NCBI RefSeq assembly: GCF_900156605.1
Contig: NZ_FTOA01000002.1
Location: 730,816 to 794,815 of the forward strand
Reading direction: 5' to 3'
Length of the DNA: 64,000 bases
DNA from: Insolitispirillum peregrinum
GTDB lineage: Bacteria; Pseudomonadota; Alphaproteobacteria; Rhodospirillales; Rhodospirillaceae
Part shown: positions 16,089-25,749 of the stretch, piece by piece
Layout: each line of letters starts with the position of its first letter
Numbering within the stretch: position 1 is the first letter of the stretch
The notes under the pieces: model-generated
Database searches by the model: none
Told to the model about the DNA's origin: nothing
Seen by the model: the letters and a program-made list of their open reading frames with translations, nothing else
Translations under genes and position numbers: made by a program

Positions 16089-16325
16089 ATGCCCAAGCGT
16101 ATTCTCCAGGGCGTGGTTGTGAGCGACGCTGCTGACAAGACCATCACGGTCAAGGTCGAGCGTCGTTTCATGCACCCGCTCTACAAGAAGTTCATCAAGC
16201 GCAGCAAAAAGTATGCTGCCCACGATGAAAACAACCAGGCCAAAGTTGGCGAAATCGTGCGCATTCGTGAATGCCGCCCGATTTCCAAGACCAAGACTTG
16301 GGAATTGGTTGCTGACGCCGAATAA
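16089..16325 (+). CDS. rpsQ: 30S ribosomal protein S17
   Basis: S17 is a primary 16S rRNA 5'-domain binder. The 78-residue frame begins [21 protein letters not shown] and has the typical [13 protein letters not shown] and [18 protein letters not shown] segments. It lies between rpmC and rplN in the standard order. Confidence 0.98.
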   Translation: MPKRILQGVVVSDAADKTITVKVERRFMHPLYKKFIKRSKKYAAHDENNQAKVGEIVRIRECRPISKTKTWELVADAE

Positions 16326-16371
16326 GTCAGTGTAAACCGGTAACAGTAAAACAGTTAAGGAAACTGGTGCC

Positions 16372-16740
16372 ATGATTCAGATGCAAACCAACCTGGACGT
16401 CGCTGACAACAGCGGCGCACGCCGGGTGCAGTGCATCAAGGTTCTTGGCGGGTCTCATCGTAAGACCGCCGCTGTTGGCGACATCATCGTCGTGTCCGTT
16501 AAGGAAGCAATTCCGCGCGGTCGCGTGAAGAAGGGTGATGTCCATCGTGCGGTGATCGTGCGTACCGCCTTCCCTGTGCGCCGCCCCGACGGTTCCATCA
16601 TTCGTTTCGACCGCAACGCTGCGGTGCTGATCAACAAGCAGGGTGAGCCTATCGGCACCCGCATTTTCGGCCCCGTGACTCGTGAGCTGCGTGCGAAACG
16701 TTTCATGAAGATCGTCTCGTTGGCGCCGGAGGTGCTGTAA
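16372..16740 (+). CDS. rplN: 50S ribosomal protein L14
   Basis: L14 forms intersubunit bridges with 16S rRNA. The frame is 122 residues, the usual length, and contains [16 protein letters not shown] and [20 protein letters not shown]. The TAA stop overlaps the ATG of rplX (TAATG), which suggests coupled translation. Confidence 0.99.
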   Translation: MIQMQTNLDVADNSGARRVQCIKVLGGSHRKTAAVGDIIVVSVKEAIPRGRVKKGDVHRAVIVRTAFPVRRPDGSIIRFDRNAAVLINKQGEPIGTRIFGPVTRELRAKRFMKIVSLAPEVL

Positions 16741-17054
16741 TGCAGAAGATCCGTAAGGGTGACACTGTCGTTGTGCTCACCGGCAAGGACAAGGGCAAGC
16801 AGGGCGAAGTCATTCGCTCGCTCCCCAAAGAGAACCGCGTTGTTGTGCGTGGTGTCAATGTGGTGAAGAAGCATACCCGCCCGACCAATGTCTCCGAAGG
16901 TGGCATTGTCGCGGTGGAAGCTTCTCTCGATGTGTCCAACGTCGCCCACATCGACCCGAAGGACAACAAGCCGACTCGCGTTGGCTTCCGCGTTCTCGAG
17001 GATGGTCGCAAGGTTCGCTTCGCGAAGCGTTCCGGCGAACTCCTTGACAAGTAA
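16740..17054 (+). CDS. rplX: 50S ribosomal protein L24
   Basis: L24 is one of the assembly initiators of the 50S subunit. The 104-residue frame has the KOW motif near its N-terminus ([19 protein letters not shown]) followed by [14 protein letters not shown]. The start overlaps the rplN stop by one base. Confidence 0.98.
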   Translation: MQKIRKGDTVVVLTGKDKGKQGEVIRSLPKENRVVVRGVNVVKKHTRPTNVSEGGIVAVEASLDVSNVAHIDPKDNKPTRVGFRVLEDGRKVRFAKRSGELLDK

Positions 17055-17066
17055 GGAGTGGGAACG

Positions 17067-17612
17067 ATGGCTGCACGTCTCCGTGAGCACTATGCTTCCG
17101 TAGTTCGCAAGTCGCTGCAGGAACAATTCGGGTATTCCAACCCGATGCAGATTCCTCGGCTGGAAAAGATTGTCATCAACATGGGTGTTGGTGAAGCTGC
17201 CCTCGACAAGAAGAAGATGGAAGGTGCTGTCACCGACCTGACCGCTTTGTCCGGGCAGAAGCCGATTGTTACCCGCGCAACCAAGTCGATCGCCGGCTTC
17301 AAGCTGCGCGAAGGCATGGTGGTTGGCTGCAAGGTGACCTTGCGCCAGGACCGCATGTTTGAATTCCTCGACCGTCTGATCACCATTGCCCTGCCGCGCG
17401 TTCGCGACTTCCGCGGCGTTAACGGCAAGGCGTTTGATGGCCGTGGTAATTACAACATGGGCCTGAAAGAGCAGATCATTTTCCCGGAAATCGCCTACGA
17501 CCAAGTCGATAAGGTGCGCGGGATGGATATCACGATCTGCACCACCGCGAAGAACGACGATGAAGCGCGTGCGCTTCTGGCGGGCTTCGACATGCCGTTC
17601 ATGAAGGCTTGA
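17067..17612 (+). CDS. rplE: 50S ribosomal protein L5
   Basis: L5 binds 5S rRNA in the central protuberance. ATG 17067 follows AAGGAG at 17052-17057 and gives a 181-residue protein ([13 protein letters not shown]). Conserved segments include [35 protein letters not shown] and [16 protein letters not shown]. An in-frame GTG at 17058 would add three residues and is less likely. Confidence 0.98.
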   Translation: MAARLREHYASVVRKSLQEQFGYSNPMQIPRLEKIVINMGVGEAALDKKKMEGAVTDLTALSGQKPIVTRATKSIAGFKLREGMVVGCKVTLRQDRMFEFLDRLITIALPRVRDFRGVNGKAFDGRGNYNMGLKEQIIFPEIAYDQVDKVRGMDITICTTAKNDDEARALLAGFDMPFMKA

Positions 17613-17631
17613 GGCGCAGGGAGCACTAGAG

Positions 17632-17937
17632 ATGGCTAAGGCTAGCTCAGTTGAGCGTAACAAGAAGCGCGCGAAGATGATTGGCGAATTCGCCAGCCGC
17701 CGTGCGCGCCTGAAGGCGATCATCAAGGACCAGTCCACCTCCCCCGAGGATCGGATTGTGGCCGTGTTTAAGCTTGCGGAATTGCCGCGCAACTCGTCGA
17801 AGATCCGGTATCGCAACCGTTGCGAAGTTACCGGTCGTCCGCGTGGTGTGTACCGCAAGTTCCAGCTGGGTCGTGTGATGCTTCGCGACCTTGCGTCGCG
17901 GGGGCAGATCCCCGGCATGGTCAAGTCTAGCTGGTAA
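17632..17937 (+). CDS. rpsN: 30S ribosomal protein S14 (zinc-free type)
   Basis: S14 is a head protein beside S3 and S10. The frame is 101 residues, the long form typical of proteobacteria. Its C-terminal part [19 protein letters not shown] contains a single cysteine instead of the CXXC pairs of the zinc form. It lies between rplE and rpsH. Confidence 0.98.
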   Translation: MAKASSVERNKKRAKMIGEFASRRARLKAIIKDQSTSPEDRIVAVFKLAELPRNSSKIRYRNRCEVTGRPRGVYRKFQLGRVMLRDLASRGQIPGMVKSSW

Positions 17938-17952
17938 GGGAGGACTAGACCT

Positions 17953-18351
17953 ATGTCGATGACCGATCCGTTGGGTGATCTGATCACCCGCATTCGTAAC
18001 GGCCAGCAGGCTCGCAAGTCGGCGGTTGTGTCGCCGGCCTCGAACCTGCGCGCCACCCTGTTGGACGTGCTGGTGCGCGAAGGTTACATCCGTGGTTACG
18101 AACGTTACAACGTTCGTTCGGGTGTGGACGAGCTGCGCATCGAACTGAAGTACCACGAAGGCCAGCCGGTGATTAAGGAGATCGCTCGTGTCTCCAAGCC
18201 GGGTCGCCGCGTGTACTCGAAGATCAAGGACTTGTCGAAGGTCTACAATGGTCTGGGTATCTCGATCCTGTCCACCCCGCGTGGTGTGATGAGCGATCAC
18301 GAAGCCCGTCAGGCCAATGTGGGCGGCGAAGTCCTCTGCCGCGTGTTCTAA
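17953..18351 (+). CDS. rpsH: 30S ribosomal protein S8
   Basis: S8 organises the central domain of 16S rRNA and in E. coli represses the spc operon. The 132-residue frame begins [18 protein letters not shown] and ends with the conserved [18 protein letters not shown] and GGEVLCRVF. rplF starts 13 bp later after an AAGGAGGG site. Confidence 0.98.
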   Translation: MSMTDPLGDLITRIRNGQQARKSAVVSPASNLRATLLDVLVREGYIRGYERYNVRSGVDELRIELKYHEGQPVIKEIARVSKPGRRVYSKIKDLSKVYNGLGISILSTPRGVMSDHEARQANVGGEVLCRVF

Positions 18352-18364
18352 GGAGGGCCCTAGG

Positions 18365-18901
18365 ATGTCTCGCGTTGGTAAATATCCCGTCGAGCTGCCC
18401 CAGGGTGTGAGCGTCACCATCGAAGGTGACGTTCTCTCCGCCAAGGGCAAGCTGGGCGAACTGCAGTTCACGCTGTCCCCCGACCTGGTTGACACCACGG
18501 TCGAAGACGGCAAGGTCGTTGTGACCCCGAAGGCCACCCACAAGCAGGCTCGTATGATGTGGGGCACCACCCGTGCTCGCATCAACAACCTGGTGAAGGG
18601 CGTGTCCGTCGGCTTCTCCAAGACGCTGGATATCGTTGGCGTCGGCTACCGCGCTTCTCTGCAGGGCACGAACCTGCTGATCAGCCTCGGCATGTCGCAC
18701 GACATCATGTATCCGGTTCCCGCTGGTATCACTGTCAAGGTGCCGTCTCCGACCCAGATCGAAATCTCGGGCGCTGACAAGCAGGTGGTGGGCCAGGTTG
18801 CGGCGGAAATTCGGTCCTTCCGGAAGCCTGAACCCTATAAGGGCAAGGGTGTGAAGTACTCGACCGAAACCATCCTCCGCAAGGAAGGCAAGAAGAAGTA
18901 A
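18365..18901 (+). CDS. rplF: 50S ribosomal protein L6
   Basis: L6 binds near the sarcin-ricin loop. ATG 18365 gives a 178-residue protein beginning [15 protein letters not shown] with two related alpha/beta domains and the C-terminal signature [15 protein letters not shown]. An upstream in-frame start at 18317 lies inside rpsH and is rejected because AAGGAGG precedes 18365 directly. Confidence 0.98.
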   Translation: MSRVGKYPVELPQGVSVTIEGDVLSAKGKLGELQFTLSPDLVDTTVEDGKVVVTPKATHKQARMMWGTTRARINNLVKGVSVGFSKTLDIVGVGYRASLQGTNLLISLGMSHDIMYPVPAGITVKVPSPTQIEISGADKQVVGQVAAEIRSFRKPEPYKGKGVKYSTETILRKEGKKK

Positions 18902-18912
18902 GGAACACGGTC

Positions 18913-19284
18913 ATGGCGAAGTCAAAGAAGGACGTCAAGCAGGTGGAGCGCCGCCGCAGCCGTGTGCGCTATGCCTTGAAGAAGAAGGCTGCCGGGCGTC
19001 CCCGCCTGTCAGTTTTCCGGTCCTCCAAGAATATCTACGCTCAGGTCATCGACGACGTGGCTGGCCGCACCCTTGCCGCCGCTTCCACGCTGGACAAGGA
19101 TCTGCGCGAAAATCTGAAGACCGGTGCCGATTCTGCCGCTGCGGCGGCCGTTGGCAAGTTGGTTGCAGAGCGCGCCCTTGCGGCGGGTATCAAGGATGTC
19201 GTGTTTGACCGTGGTGCTTACATGTACCATGGCCGGGTGAAGGCCCTGGCTGACGCGGCGCGTGAAGGCGGACTTTCGTTCTAA
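18913..19284 (+). CDS. rplR: 50S ribosomal protein L18
   Basis: L18 carries 5S rRNA with L5 and L25. The 123-residue frame has a basic N-terminus ([20 protein letters not shown]), then [17 protein letters not shown] and the C-terminal [20 protein letters not shown] signature. It lies between rplF and rpsE in the spc order. Confidence 0.98.
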   Translation: MAKSKKDVKQVERRRSRVRYALKKKAAGRPRLSVFRSSKNIYAQVIDDVAGRTLAAASTLDKDLRENLKTGADSAAAAAVGKLVAERALAAGIKDVVFDRGAYMYHGRVKALADAAREGGLSF

Positions 19285-19297
19285 GGGATTATTCACA

Positions 19298-19927
19298 ATG
19301 GCACGTACTCCGAACGCTGAGCGCGGGCGCGATCGCGATCGCGGTGACCGGCGTGACCGCAATGTTGAGCGGGAGCGCGACGACGAGTTCGTTGATAAGC
19401 TGGTTCACATCAACCGCGTTGCCAAGGTGGTTAAGGGCGGCCGTCGTTTCGCCTTCGCTGCTTTGGTTGTGGTTGGTGACAATAAAGGCCGCGTTGGCTA
19501 TGGCACCGGGAAGGCTCGTGAAGTCCCCGAAGCCATCCGCAAGGCCACCGAGCAGGCCAAGCGCACCATGGTGCGTGTCCCCCTGCGTGAAGGCCGTACC
19601 CTGCACCATGATGTGAAGGGTCACTTTGGGGCAGGCCGTGTGCTGCTGCGTACGGCTCCGGCCGGTACCGGTATCATCGCCGGTGGCCCGATGCGCGCTG
19701 TCTTTGAAACCATGGGTGTCCAGGACGTCGTTGCCAAGTGCACCGGCACCACGAACCCCTACAACATGATCAAGGCCACCTTCGACGCTTTGGTCAGCCT
19801 GAACAGCCCGCGCATGATTGCCGCCAAGCGCGGTAAGAAGGTGGGTGACATCGTGGCCCGCCGCGAAGGTTCCGGGACCGTTGACGGCGCTGCTGAAGGC
19901 GCTGCTGACGTCTCGGCCAGCGAATAA
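19298..19927 (+). CDS. rpsE: 30S ribosomal protein S5
   Basis: S5 takes part in mRNA unwinding and decoding accuracy. The 209-residue protein (E. coli has 167) has an extra N-terminal stretch rich in Arg and Asp (residues about 6-28) and an Ala/Glu tail, both outside the core. The S5 core shows [36 protein letters not shown] and [16 protein letters not shown] 19298 follows a GGGA site; an upstream in-frame start at 19262 lies inside rplR. Confidence 0.97.
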   Translation: MARTPNAERGRDRDRGDRRDRNVERERDDEFVDKLVHINRVAKVVKGGRRFAFAALVVVGDNKGRVGYGTGKAREVPEAIRKATEQAKRTMVRVPLREGRTLHHDVKGHFGAGRVLLRTAPAGTGIIAGGPMRAVFETMGVQDVVAKCTGTTNPYNMIKATFDALVSLNSPRMIAAKRGKKVGDIVARREGSGTVDGAAEGAADVSASE

Positions 19928-19938
19928 GGAGACGGGTC

Positions 19939-20127
19939 ATGGCGCAGGCTAAGATCAAAGTCAAGCAGACGGGCAGCCCGATCGGTCGTCGTAGCGACCA
20001 GCGTGCTACCCTGATTGGCCTCGGGCTGAACAAGATTGGTCGTACCAGCGAACTCGAAGATACCCCTTCGGTCCGCGGGATGATCAACAAGGTCCAGCAC
20101 CTGGTGCAGGTGGAACCGGCGGAGTAA
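19939..20127 (+). CDS. rpmD: 50S ribosomal protein L30
   Basis: The 62-residue frame is a full-length bacterial L30: [19 protein letters not shown], then [23 protein letters not shown] in two conserved blocks and a VQHLV-like end. It lies between rpsE and rplO, its standard place. Confidence 0.97.
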   Translation: MAQAKIKVKQTGSPIGRRSDQRATLIGLGLNKIGRTSELEDTPSVRGMINKVQHLVQVEPAE

Positions 20128-20187
20128 CGCCGGACAGACAGGCGGTCAGTCAGCCGCCTGTCTGCTCTGAACATTAGGATTCGTGCG

Positions 20188-20661
20188 ATGAAACTGAACG
20201 AACTCCGCGACAATCCCGGCGCCACCAAAGACCGCACTCGTGTCGGTCGTGGCATCGGGTCGGGCAAAGGCAAAACTGCCGGCCGCGGTGTGAAGGGCCA
20301 AAAGTCCCGCACCGGCGTGTCGATCAACGGTTTTGAAGGCGGTCAGATGCCCATCTACCGTCGCCTGCCGAAGCGCGGCTTTACCAACATCTTCCGCAAG
20401 AGCTATGTGCCGATGAACCTGGATCGCATCCAGGCTGCTGTCGACGCTGGCAAGTTCGCTGCTGGCAGCACCATTACCGCCGACGCTCTGGTGGCGGCTG
20501 GTCTGGTGAAGTCCGCTCGCGATGGTATCCGCCTGCTGGGCAATGGTGAAATCAAGGTCGCTCTGACCTTTGAAGTCGCCGGTGCCTCGAAGTCGGCTAT
20601 CGAAGCTGTTGAAAAGGCTGGTGGCAAGGTTGTGCTGCCCGCCGTCGCGGCTGAAGAATAA
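20188..20661 (+). CDS. rplO: 50S ribosomal protein L15
   Basis: L15 is a late-assembly 50S protein. The 157-residue frame begins [19 protein letters not shown] and has the glycine-rich [20 protein letters not shown] segment and [17 protein letters not shown]. The gap to secY is 205 bp, longer than usual, and contains several hairpins. Confidence 0.98.
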   Translation: MKLNELRDNPGATKDRTRVGRGIGSGKGKTAGRGVKGQKSRTGVSINGFEGGQMPIYRRLPKRGFTNIFRKSYVPMNLDRIQAAVDAGKFAAGSTITADALVAAGLVKSARDGIRLLGNGEIKVALTFEVAGASKSAIEAVEKAGGKVVLPAVAAEE

Positions 20662-20670
20662 GTCTGTTGG

Positions 20671-20775
20671 GAAGGCAGGAGCCGTAGCCTAAATTCTCCG
20701 GAGTCTTGCCTTCACAAAGACAAGGTGCCTTAGAGCACCTGCAAGCGGGTTAGGCGGCGGCTTCAAGCCGCCGTC
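20671..20775 (+). promoter_or_regulatory. triple-hairpin region upstream of secY
   Basis: Three hairpins follow each other between rplO and secY: GAAGGCA (20671-20677) with TGCCTTC (20707-20713), AGGTGC (20723-20728) with GCACCT (20735-20740), and a GC-rich 9-bp stem at 20753-20775 with a TTCAA loop. None has a T-run. A weak promoter-like TTGCGC (20801) with GATAAG (20827) has a spacer of 20 and is not convincing. The region may adjust secY expression relative to ribosomal proteins; that is inferred. Confidence 0.5.
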
Positions 20776-20866
20776 ACCATTTCGCGAAGGCGCTTGGGAT
20801 TTGCGCGTGCAACACTCGCCAAATCTGATAAGCTCGCCACGCACTTGAAGGACACCGGAGCACCGC

Positions 20867-22213
20867 ATGGCATCCGCCGCCGAGCAGCTTGCCGCTAATA
20901 TGAGCCTGGGCACCTTTGCCAAGGCCACCGAGCTTAAAAAGCGTATCTGGTTCACACTGGGTGCGCTTATCGTCTATCGACTGGGTACTTACATCCCCCT
21001 TCCGGGCATTGATCCGCATGTGTTGCAGGATCTGTTCCGGCAGAATCAGGGGGGCATCCTTGGCATGTTCGACATGCTCGCCGGTGGCGGCCTGTCGCGT
21101 ATGGCCATCTTTGCCCTGAACATCATGCCTTACATTTCGGCATCGATCATTCTCCAGCTGATGAGCGCGATCAGCCCGCAGATGGAGGCCCTGAAAAAAG
21201 AGGGCGAATCGGGCCGGAAGAAAATCAACCAGTACACTCGTTACCTGACGGTGATCATCACCGCCATGCAGGCCTATGGCATTGCAGTCGGTCTCGAGTC
21301 AATGTCCAGCAGTATGGGGCCGGCCGTGCCGGATGCGGGATGGTTCTTCCGCTTTACCACTGTGGTGACACTGGTTGGTGGCACGCTGTTCCTGATGTGG
21401 CTGGGTGAGCAAATCACCGCCCGTGGAGTCGGTAACGGCATCTCCCTGATCATTTTCACCGGTATCGTCGCCAACCTGCCCCACGCTCTGGCGGCAACAC
21501 TGGAACTGGGCCGCACGGGTGCGCTGCATCCGGCGGTGATCATCGGCATTCTGGTGATGGCCGTGGTGGTGGTGGCCTTCATCGTGTTTATGGAACGCGC
21601 CCAGCGTCGTCTGTTGGTGCAGTATCCGAAACGCCAGATGGGGAACCGTGTTTACGGTGGCGAAAGCACCCACCTGCCCCTGAAGATCAACACCTCTGGC
21701 GTGATCCCGCCGATCTTTGCCAGCTCGATCCTGTTGCTGCCGAGCACGGTTGCCCAGTTCAGCGCTGATACGGGTCCGGCCTGGATGCGCGAGATCACGG
21801 CGTGGCTGGGGCATGGACAGCCGCTGTACATGGCAATGTTCGCGGCCCTGATCATTTTCTTCTCGTTCTTCTATACGGCTGTGGTGTTTAACCCGGCGGA
21901 TACGGCGGAAAACCTGAAGAAGCATGGAGGGTTCATTCCGGGCATTCGTCCGGGCAAGAATACCTCTGATTACCTTGACTATGTCCTGACCCGTCTGACC
22001 GTTCTGGGGGCTGGCTATCTGGTCTTTATCTCGATTCTTCCCGAGTTTTTGATCAGCCGTTTCTCGGTACCGTTCTATTTCGGTGGGACCAGTCTGTTGA
22101 TTGTGGTGACCGTTACCATGGACACGGTTGCGCAAATCCAGTCCCACTTGCTGGCGCACCAGTATGAGGGACTCATCAAAAAGTCCAAACTCAGGGGAAA
22201 GCGTAAAGCATGA
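20867..22213 (+). CDS. secY: protein translocase subunit SecY
   Basis: SecY is the channel of the SecYEG translocon in the inner membrane. The 448-residue protein has about ten hydrophobic helices and the family landmarks: [20 protein letters not shown] in TM1, [18 protein letters not shown] in the plug/TM2 region, and [17 protein letters not shown]. It overlaps adk by 4 nt (ATGA), so adk is probably translated by coupling. Confidence 0.98.
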   Translation: MASAAEQLAANMSLGTFAKATELKKRIWFTLGALIVYRLGTYIPLPGIDPHVLQDLFRQNQGGILGMFDMLAGGGLSRMAIFALNIMPYISASIILQLMSAISPQMEALKKEGESGRKKINQYTRYLTVIITAMQAYGIAVGLESMSSSMGPAVPDAGWFFRFTTVVTLVGGTLFLMWLGEQITARGVGNGISLIIFTGIVANLPHALAATLELGRTGALHPAVIIGILVMAVVVVAFIVFMERAQRRLLVQYPKRQMGNRVYGGESTHLPLKINTSGVIPPIFASSILLLPSTVAQFSADTGPAWMREITAWLGHGQPLYMAMFAALIIFFSFFYTAVVFNPADTAENLKKHGGFIPGIRPGKNTSDYLDYVLTRLTVLGAGYLVFISILPEFLISRFSVPFYFGGTSLLIVVTVTMDTVAQIQSHLLAHQYEGLIKKSKLRGKRKA

Positions 22214-22866
22214 AGGGGAAACGACTGATTTTCATGGGTCCTCCTGGCGGTGGCAAGGGGACCCAGGCCCAGCGTCTGCAGGCGAAATACGGCATTGTCC
22301 AGCTGTCTACCGGCGACATGCTGCGTGCTGCCGTGGCTGCGGGCACTGAAGTCGGTAAAAAAGCCAAGGAAGTGATGGACGCTGGCAAACTGGTGTCTGA
22401 TGAGATCGTCATTGGCATCATTGACGAGCGTCTGGACCAACCGGACACTGCCAATGGCTTTATTCTGGATGGCTTCCCGCGCACTGTTGCGCAGGCGGAA
22501 GCGCTGGATGGACTGTTGGCCAAGAAGAGCATGGGACTCGACGCCGTTCTTGAACTGCGCGTGCCCGATTCTCTGTTGGTTGAACGAATCACTGGTCGTT
22601 TCACCTGTGCCAAGTGCGGTGCCGGTTACCACGACTCGTTCAGCAAGCCGAACGTGGATGGCGTCTGTGACCACTGTGGTGGCACCGAATTCAAGCGTCG
22701 CGCGGATGATAACGCCGAGACGGTCACCAGCCGTCTGGAGGCCTATCATGCTCAAACTGCGCCGCTTTTGCCCTATTACGAAGGCAAGAAACTGCTGCAC
22801 GTCATCGACGGAACGCAGGATATTGACGTGGTGACCAAGGAACTCGAAGGGATTCTTGGGGCCTGA
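22210..22866 (+). CDS. adk: adenylate kinase with zinc-binding lid
   Basis: Adenylate kinase interconverts ATP, AMP and ADP. The 218-residue protein has the P-loop [12 protein letters not shown] at residues 10-21, [10 protein letters not shown] for AMP binding and [14 protein letters not shown]. The LID carries four cysteines (133, 136, 153, 156), the zinc-type lid common in Gram-positives but also found in many alphaproteobacteria. The start overlaps the secY stop. Confidence 0.98.
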   Translation: MKGKRLIFMGPPGGGKGTQAQRLQAKYGIVQLSTGDMLRAAVAAGTEVGKKAKEVMDAGKLVSDEIVIGIIDERLDQPDTANGFILDGFPRTVAQAEALDGLLAKKSMGLDAVLELRVPDSLLVERITGRFTCAKCGAGYHDSFSKPNVDGVCDHCGGTEFKRRADDNAETVTSRLEAYHAQTAPLLPYYEGKKLLHVIDGTQDIDVVTKELEGILGA

Positions 22867-22869
22867 TGG

Positions 22870-22897
22870 TTGACATGGGTGACTCTTTGCCTATAAT
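22870..22897 (+). promoter_or_regulatory. consensus sigma-70 promoter of rpsM-rpsK-rpoA-rplQ
   Basis: TTGACA (22870-22875) and TATAAT (22892-22897) match the consensus exactly, with a 16-bp spacer, starting 3 bp after the adk stop. The predicted start near 22904 gives a leader of about 90 nt to rpsM. This is the cleanest promoter in the window. Confidence 0.85.
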
Positions 22898-22918
22898 CGC
22901 GCACCTTCCGAGTCACCC
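22877..22918 (+). promoter_or_regulatory. inverted repeat straddling the rpsM promoter -10 box
   Basis: GGGTGACTC (22877-22885), inside the promoter spacer, is repeated perfectly inverted as GAGTCACCC (22910-22918), just after the predicted start. Arm centres are 33 bp apart, about three helical turns, with the -10 box between. No T-run follows, so a repressor operator or looping site fits better than a terminator. The binding protein is unknown. Confidence 0.55.
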
Positions 22919-22992
22919 CTTCGGATAATCGATTGCAGCAGCGGCGCCTGATGCGGAAACACGGCACGCTGAATAGATAAGGAGTACGGGCT

Positions 22993-23361
22993 TTGGCGCG
23001 TATCGCTGGCGTTAACATTCCGACCAACAAGCGCGTTGTCATTGCGCTTACCTACATCTATGGCATTGGTCCCAAGTTCGCTAAGGACATCTGCACCGAA
23101 GTTGGCATCGCCGACTCGATGCGGGTGAACCAGCTGTCTGACGAAGACGTGCTGCGTCTGCGCGAACTGATCGACCGCGACTACAAGGTCGAAGGTGACC
23201 TGCGTCGTGAAGTCGCCATGAACATCAAGCGTCTGATGGACCTGGGCTGCTATCGCGGTCTGCGCCATCGTCGTGGTCTGCCGGTCCGTGGCCAGCGCAC
23301 GCATACCAATGCGCGCACCCGTAAGGGTCCGGCCAAGCCGATCGCGGGCAAGAAGAAGTAA
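22993..23361 (+). CDS. rpsM: 30S ribosomal protein S13
   Basis: S13 forms intersubunit bridges and contacts P-site tRNA. The 122-residue frame reads [15 protein letters not shown] from a TTG start codon at 22993, preceded by AAGGAG; no ATG gives the conserved N-terminus. The C-terminal [20 protein letters not shown] confirms the family. It is the first gene of the alpha cluster; rpsD, present in E. coli, is absent here, as is normal in alphaproteobacteria. Confidence 0.98.
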   Translation: MARIAGVNIPTNKRVVIALTYIYGIGPKFAKDICTEVGIADSMRVNQLSDEDVLRLRELIDRDYKVEGDLRREVAMNIKRLMDLGCYRGLRHRRGLPVRGQRTHTNARTRKGPAKPIAGKKK

Positions 23362-23386
23362 TCAGTAAAGAGAGCAGGATACGGCA

Positions 23387-23779
23387 ATGGCCAAGGCAGC
23401 TGCTGCGCGTCCGCGTCGGCGCGAACGCAAGAACATCATGTCGGGTATCGCCCACGTGAATGCGAGCTTCAATAATACCCTGATCACCATCACCGATGTT
23501 CAGGGCAACACCATTTCCTGGTCGTCTGCCGGGATGCAGGGCTTTAAGGGGTCACGTAAGTCCACCCCCTACGCCGCCCAGGTTGCGGCTGAAGATGCCG
23601 GCCGCAAGGCTCAGGAACACGGCATGAAGACTCTTGAAGTCGAAGTCTGTGGTCCGGGTTCGGGGCGTGAGTCCGCGTTGCGCGCCCTGCAGGCGGTCGG
23701 GTTCTCGATCACTGCCATCCGCGATGTGACGCCCGTTCCGCACAACGGCTGCCGTCCTCGCAAGCGCCGCCGCGTCTAA
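23387..23779 (+). CDS. rpsK: 30S ribosomal protein S11
   Basis: S11 is a platform protein of the 30S subunit at the mRNA exit. The 130-residue frame has the conserved [38 protein letters not shown] and [16 protein letters not shown] terminator-like hairpin follows before rpoA. Confidence 0.98.
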   Translation: MAKAAAARPRRRERKNIMSGIAHVNASFNNTLITITDVQGNTISWSSAGMQGFKGSRKSTPYAAQVAAEDAGRKAQEHGMKTLEVEVCGPGSGRESALRALQAVGFSITAIRDVTPVPHNGCRPRKRRRV

Positions 23780-23802
23780 GACGCTGCGTCGTACTCCTTA
23801 TG

Positions 23803-23841
23803 CCGCCGCCCCGGGTGATGCACCCGGGGTAAGGCGGTTTT
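23803..23841 (+). terminator. terminator-like hairpin between rpsK and rpoA
   Basis: CCCCGGGTG (23809-23817) and CACCCGGGG (23821-23829) pair perfectly around ATG, flanked by an outer CCGCC/GGCGG pair (23803-23807 with 23833-23837), and TTTT follows at once. This is a good intrinsic terminator inside the alpha operon, so it is probably leaky or regulated; it would lower rpoA and rplQ relative to rpsM and rpsK. Confidence 0.65.
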
Positions 23842-23983
23842 GGCGTGCTGGACATACTGGTCCGATTTGGGCTGTGTCTGGCTGGGGTTTCGTCCCAAGG
23901 GTGTTTCGGGTGACCCGGAAGCAACCCCACAAGACCTTCCCGCGCCGACTAATTGTTGACCCTGTTTGGATGAGGGCACGCTC

Positions 23984-25000
23984 GTGATTCAGAAGAACTG
24001 GCAGGAACTGATCAAACCGTCGAAGCTCAATGTCGAGCCGGGCGACGATCCGCGCCGGATGGCTACCGTAGTCGCCGAGCCGCTGGAGCGTGGCTTCGGT
24101 ATGACGCTGGGTAATGCCCTGCGCCGTGTTCTGCTGTCCTCCCTTCAGGGGGCTGCCGTGACCGCCATTCAGATTGATGGCGTACTGCACGAATTTTCCT
24201 CGGTCGCTGGTGTCCGTGAGGATGTGACCGACATCATCCTGAACATCAAGGCTCTGGCCCTGCGCATGCATGGCGAAGGCCCGAAGCGGATGACCCTGAT
24301 CGCCAAAGGTCCGGGTGAAGTGACTGCTTCGCAGATCGAAACCGGTCATGACATCGAAATCATGAACCCGGATCTGGTGATCTGCCACCTCGACACCAAT
24401 GCCGAACTGAAAATGGAACTGACCGTCGATACCGGTAAAGGGTATGTGGCGGCGGCGTCCAACCGTCAGGAAGACGCTCCGATCGGTCTGATTCCGATCG
24501 ACTCGATCTTCTCGCCGGTGCGCCGGGTGTCCTACAAGGTTGAAAACGCCCGTGTCGGTCAGGTCACTGACTATGACAAGCTGAACATGGTCGTTGAAAC
24601 CAATGGCGCTGTTTCGCCCGAAGATGCCGTTGCCCTGGCAGCGCGCATTCTGCAGGATCAGTTGCAGTTGTTCATCAACTTCGACGAGCCGCAGGCGGCT
24701 TTTGAAGAACGGAAAGAAGAAGAGCTGCCGTTCAACAAGAACCTGCTGCGCAAGGTCGATGAACTGGAATTGAGCGTTCGCTCGGCAAACTGCCTGAAGA
24801 ACGACAACATTATCTACATCGGGGATCTGGTTCAGAAGACCGAAGCAGAAATGCTGCGGACTCCGAACTTCGGCCGTAAGTCGCTGAACGAGATCAAGGA
24901 AGTTCTGGCTCAGATGGGGCTGCATCTCGGGATGGAAATTCCGAACTGGCCGCCGGAAAACATCGAAGATCTGGCCAAGAAGCTGGAAGAGCCGTACTAA
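23984..25000 (+). CDS. rpoA: RNA polymerase alpha subunit
   Basis: Alpha forms the assembly dimer of RNA polymerase and, through its C-terminal domain, contacts UP elements and activators. The GTG at 23984 after GAGGG gives 338 residues with the usual start [15 protein letters not shown]. The N-terminal domain has [17 protein letters not shown]; the C-terminal domain has [16 protein letters not shown] and [17 protein letters not shown]. An in-frame TTG at 23966 would add six residues and is less likely. Confidence 0.98.
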   Translation: MIQKNWQELIKPSKLNVEPGDDPRRMATVVAEPLERGFGMTLGNALRRVLLSSLQGAAVTAIQIDGVLHEFSSVAGVREDVTDIILNIKALALRMHGEGPKRMTLIAKGPGEVTASQIETGHDIEIMNPDLVICHLDTNAELKMELTVDTGKGYVAAASNRQEDAPIGLIPIDSIFSPVRRVSYKVENARVGQVTDYDKLNMVVETNGAVSPEDAVALAARILQDQLQLFINFDEPQAAFEERKEEELPFNKNLLRKVDELELSVRSANCLKNDNIIYIGDLVQKTEAEMLRTPNFGRKSLNEIKEVLAQMGLHLGMEIPNWPPENIEDLAKKLEEPY

Positions 25001-25010
25001 CTCTGAAGGT

Positions 25011-25043
25011 GCGGGCAGAGGACTGGTCCTGATGCCCGCTTTT
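25011..25043 (+). terminator. intrinsic terminator after rpoA
   Basis: GCGGGCA (25011-25017) pairs with TGCCCGC (25033-25039), with an inner AGGAC/GTCCT stem and TG loop, followed by TTTT. It lies 10 bp after the rpoA stop and would reduce readthrough into rplQ. Confidence 0.7.
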
Positions 25044-25048
25044 CCTTT

Positions 25049-25107
25049 CCCTCGTGATGAGGGATGCAAAGTCTGAGGCTTTGCGCGACCCGTTCCGGGT
25101 CACTCTT
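25049..25107 (+). other. three further hairpins in the rplQ leader
   Basis: Directly after the rpoA terminator come CCCTC/GAGGG (25049-25063), GCAAAG/CTTTGC (25066-25084) and GACCCG/CGGGTC with a TTC loop (25087-25101); the last is followed by ACTCTTTT. All are perfect. rplQ starts about 130 nt later, and a weak TTGCAC (25123) and CATGTC (25146) pair with 17-bp spacing could be a promoter. The role is unknown. Confidence 0.5.
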
Positions 25108-25237
25108 TTCCTGCATCGTCGGTTGCACCTGTTTTCGACCGATTGCATGTCTGATGGCCTCAACTGGTCGTCGACGGCGGGGAAAAGATATTTTTGATCG
25201 GCTCCGTGCGCGGGGCCAGGATGAGAGGAGAGTTCCC

Positions 25238-25669
25238 ATGCGTCATGGTATGTCCGGCCGCAAGCTTAACCGCACGAAGTCCCACCGCAAGGCTCTGTTT
25301 GCCAACATGGCGACCGCGCTGCTGAAGCACGAGCAGATCAAGACCACTCTGCCGAAGGCCAAGGACCTGCGTCCGGTTGCTGAAAAGCTGATCACTCTGG
25401 GCAAGCGCGGCGATCTGCACGCCCGTCGTCAGGCTCTGGCGATCATCCGTGAAGAAGACGTGGTCCGTAAGCTGTTCTCGGTCCTGGCCGAGCGCTACAA
25501 GACCCGTGAAGGCGGCTACACCCGCGTCCTGAAGGCTGGCTTCCGCTATGGCGATGCTGCCCCGATGGCCGTGATCGAGCTGGTGGACCGTGATCTGTCG
25601 GCCAAGGGTGCCGAAGACAAGGCCCGCGTGGCTGCCGAACTGGCCGCCATCGAAGAAGCCGGTGAATAA
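25238..25669 (+). CDS. rplQ: 50S ribosomal protein L17
   Basis: The 143-residue frame starts at ATG 25238 after GAGAGGAG and reads [20 protein letters not shown], with [21 protein letters not shown] and the [18 protein letters not shown] signature. The frame is open upstream to 25064 but that part overlaps the leader hairpins and is not conserved L17 sequence. A strong terminator follows. Confidence 0.98.
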   Translation: MRHGMSGRKLNRTKSHRKALFANMATALLKHEQIKTTLPKAKDLRPVAEKLITLGKRGDLHARRQALAIIREEDVVRKLFSVLAERYKTREGGYTRVLKAGFRYGDAAPMAVIELVDRDLSAKGAEDKARVAAELAAIEEAGE

Positions 25670-25695
25670 GCTGTCCTGATTTCAGGATTGCGTGG

Positions 25696-25726
25696 AAAAG
25701 CCCCGTTGGAAACAACGGGGCTTTTT
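25696..25726 (+). terminator. intrinsic terminator closing the ribosomal superoperon
   Basis: AAAAGCCCCGTTG (25696-25708) pairs perfectly with CAACGGGGCTTTT around a GAAA tetraloop (25709-25712), followed by TTTTTC. The A-rich 5' side makes it work in both directions, and it also faces the end of the liv operon. Confidence 0.92.
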
Positions 25727-25749
25727 CTTTGCTGATGGGGGGAATTCCT

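Noticed and set aside
20801..20832. TTGCGC/GATAAG as a secY promoter
   Set aside because: The spacer is 20 bp and both boxes are weak.
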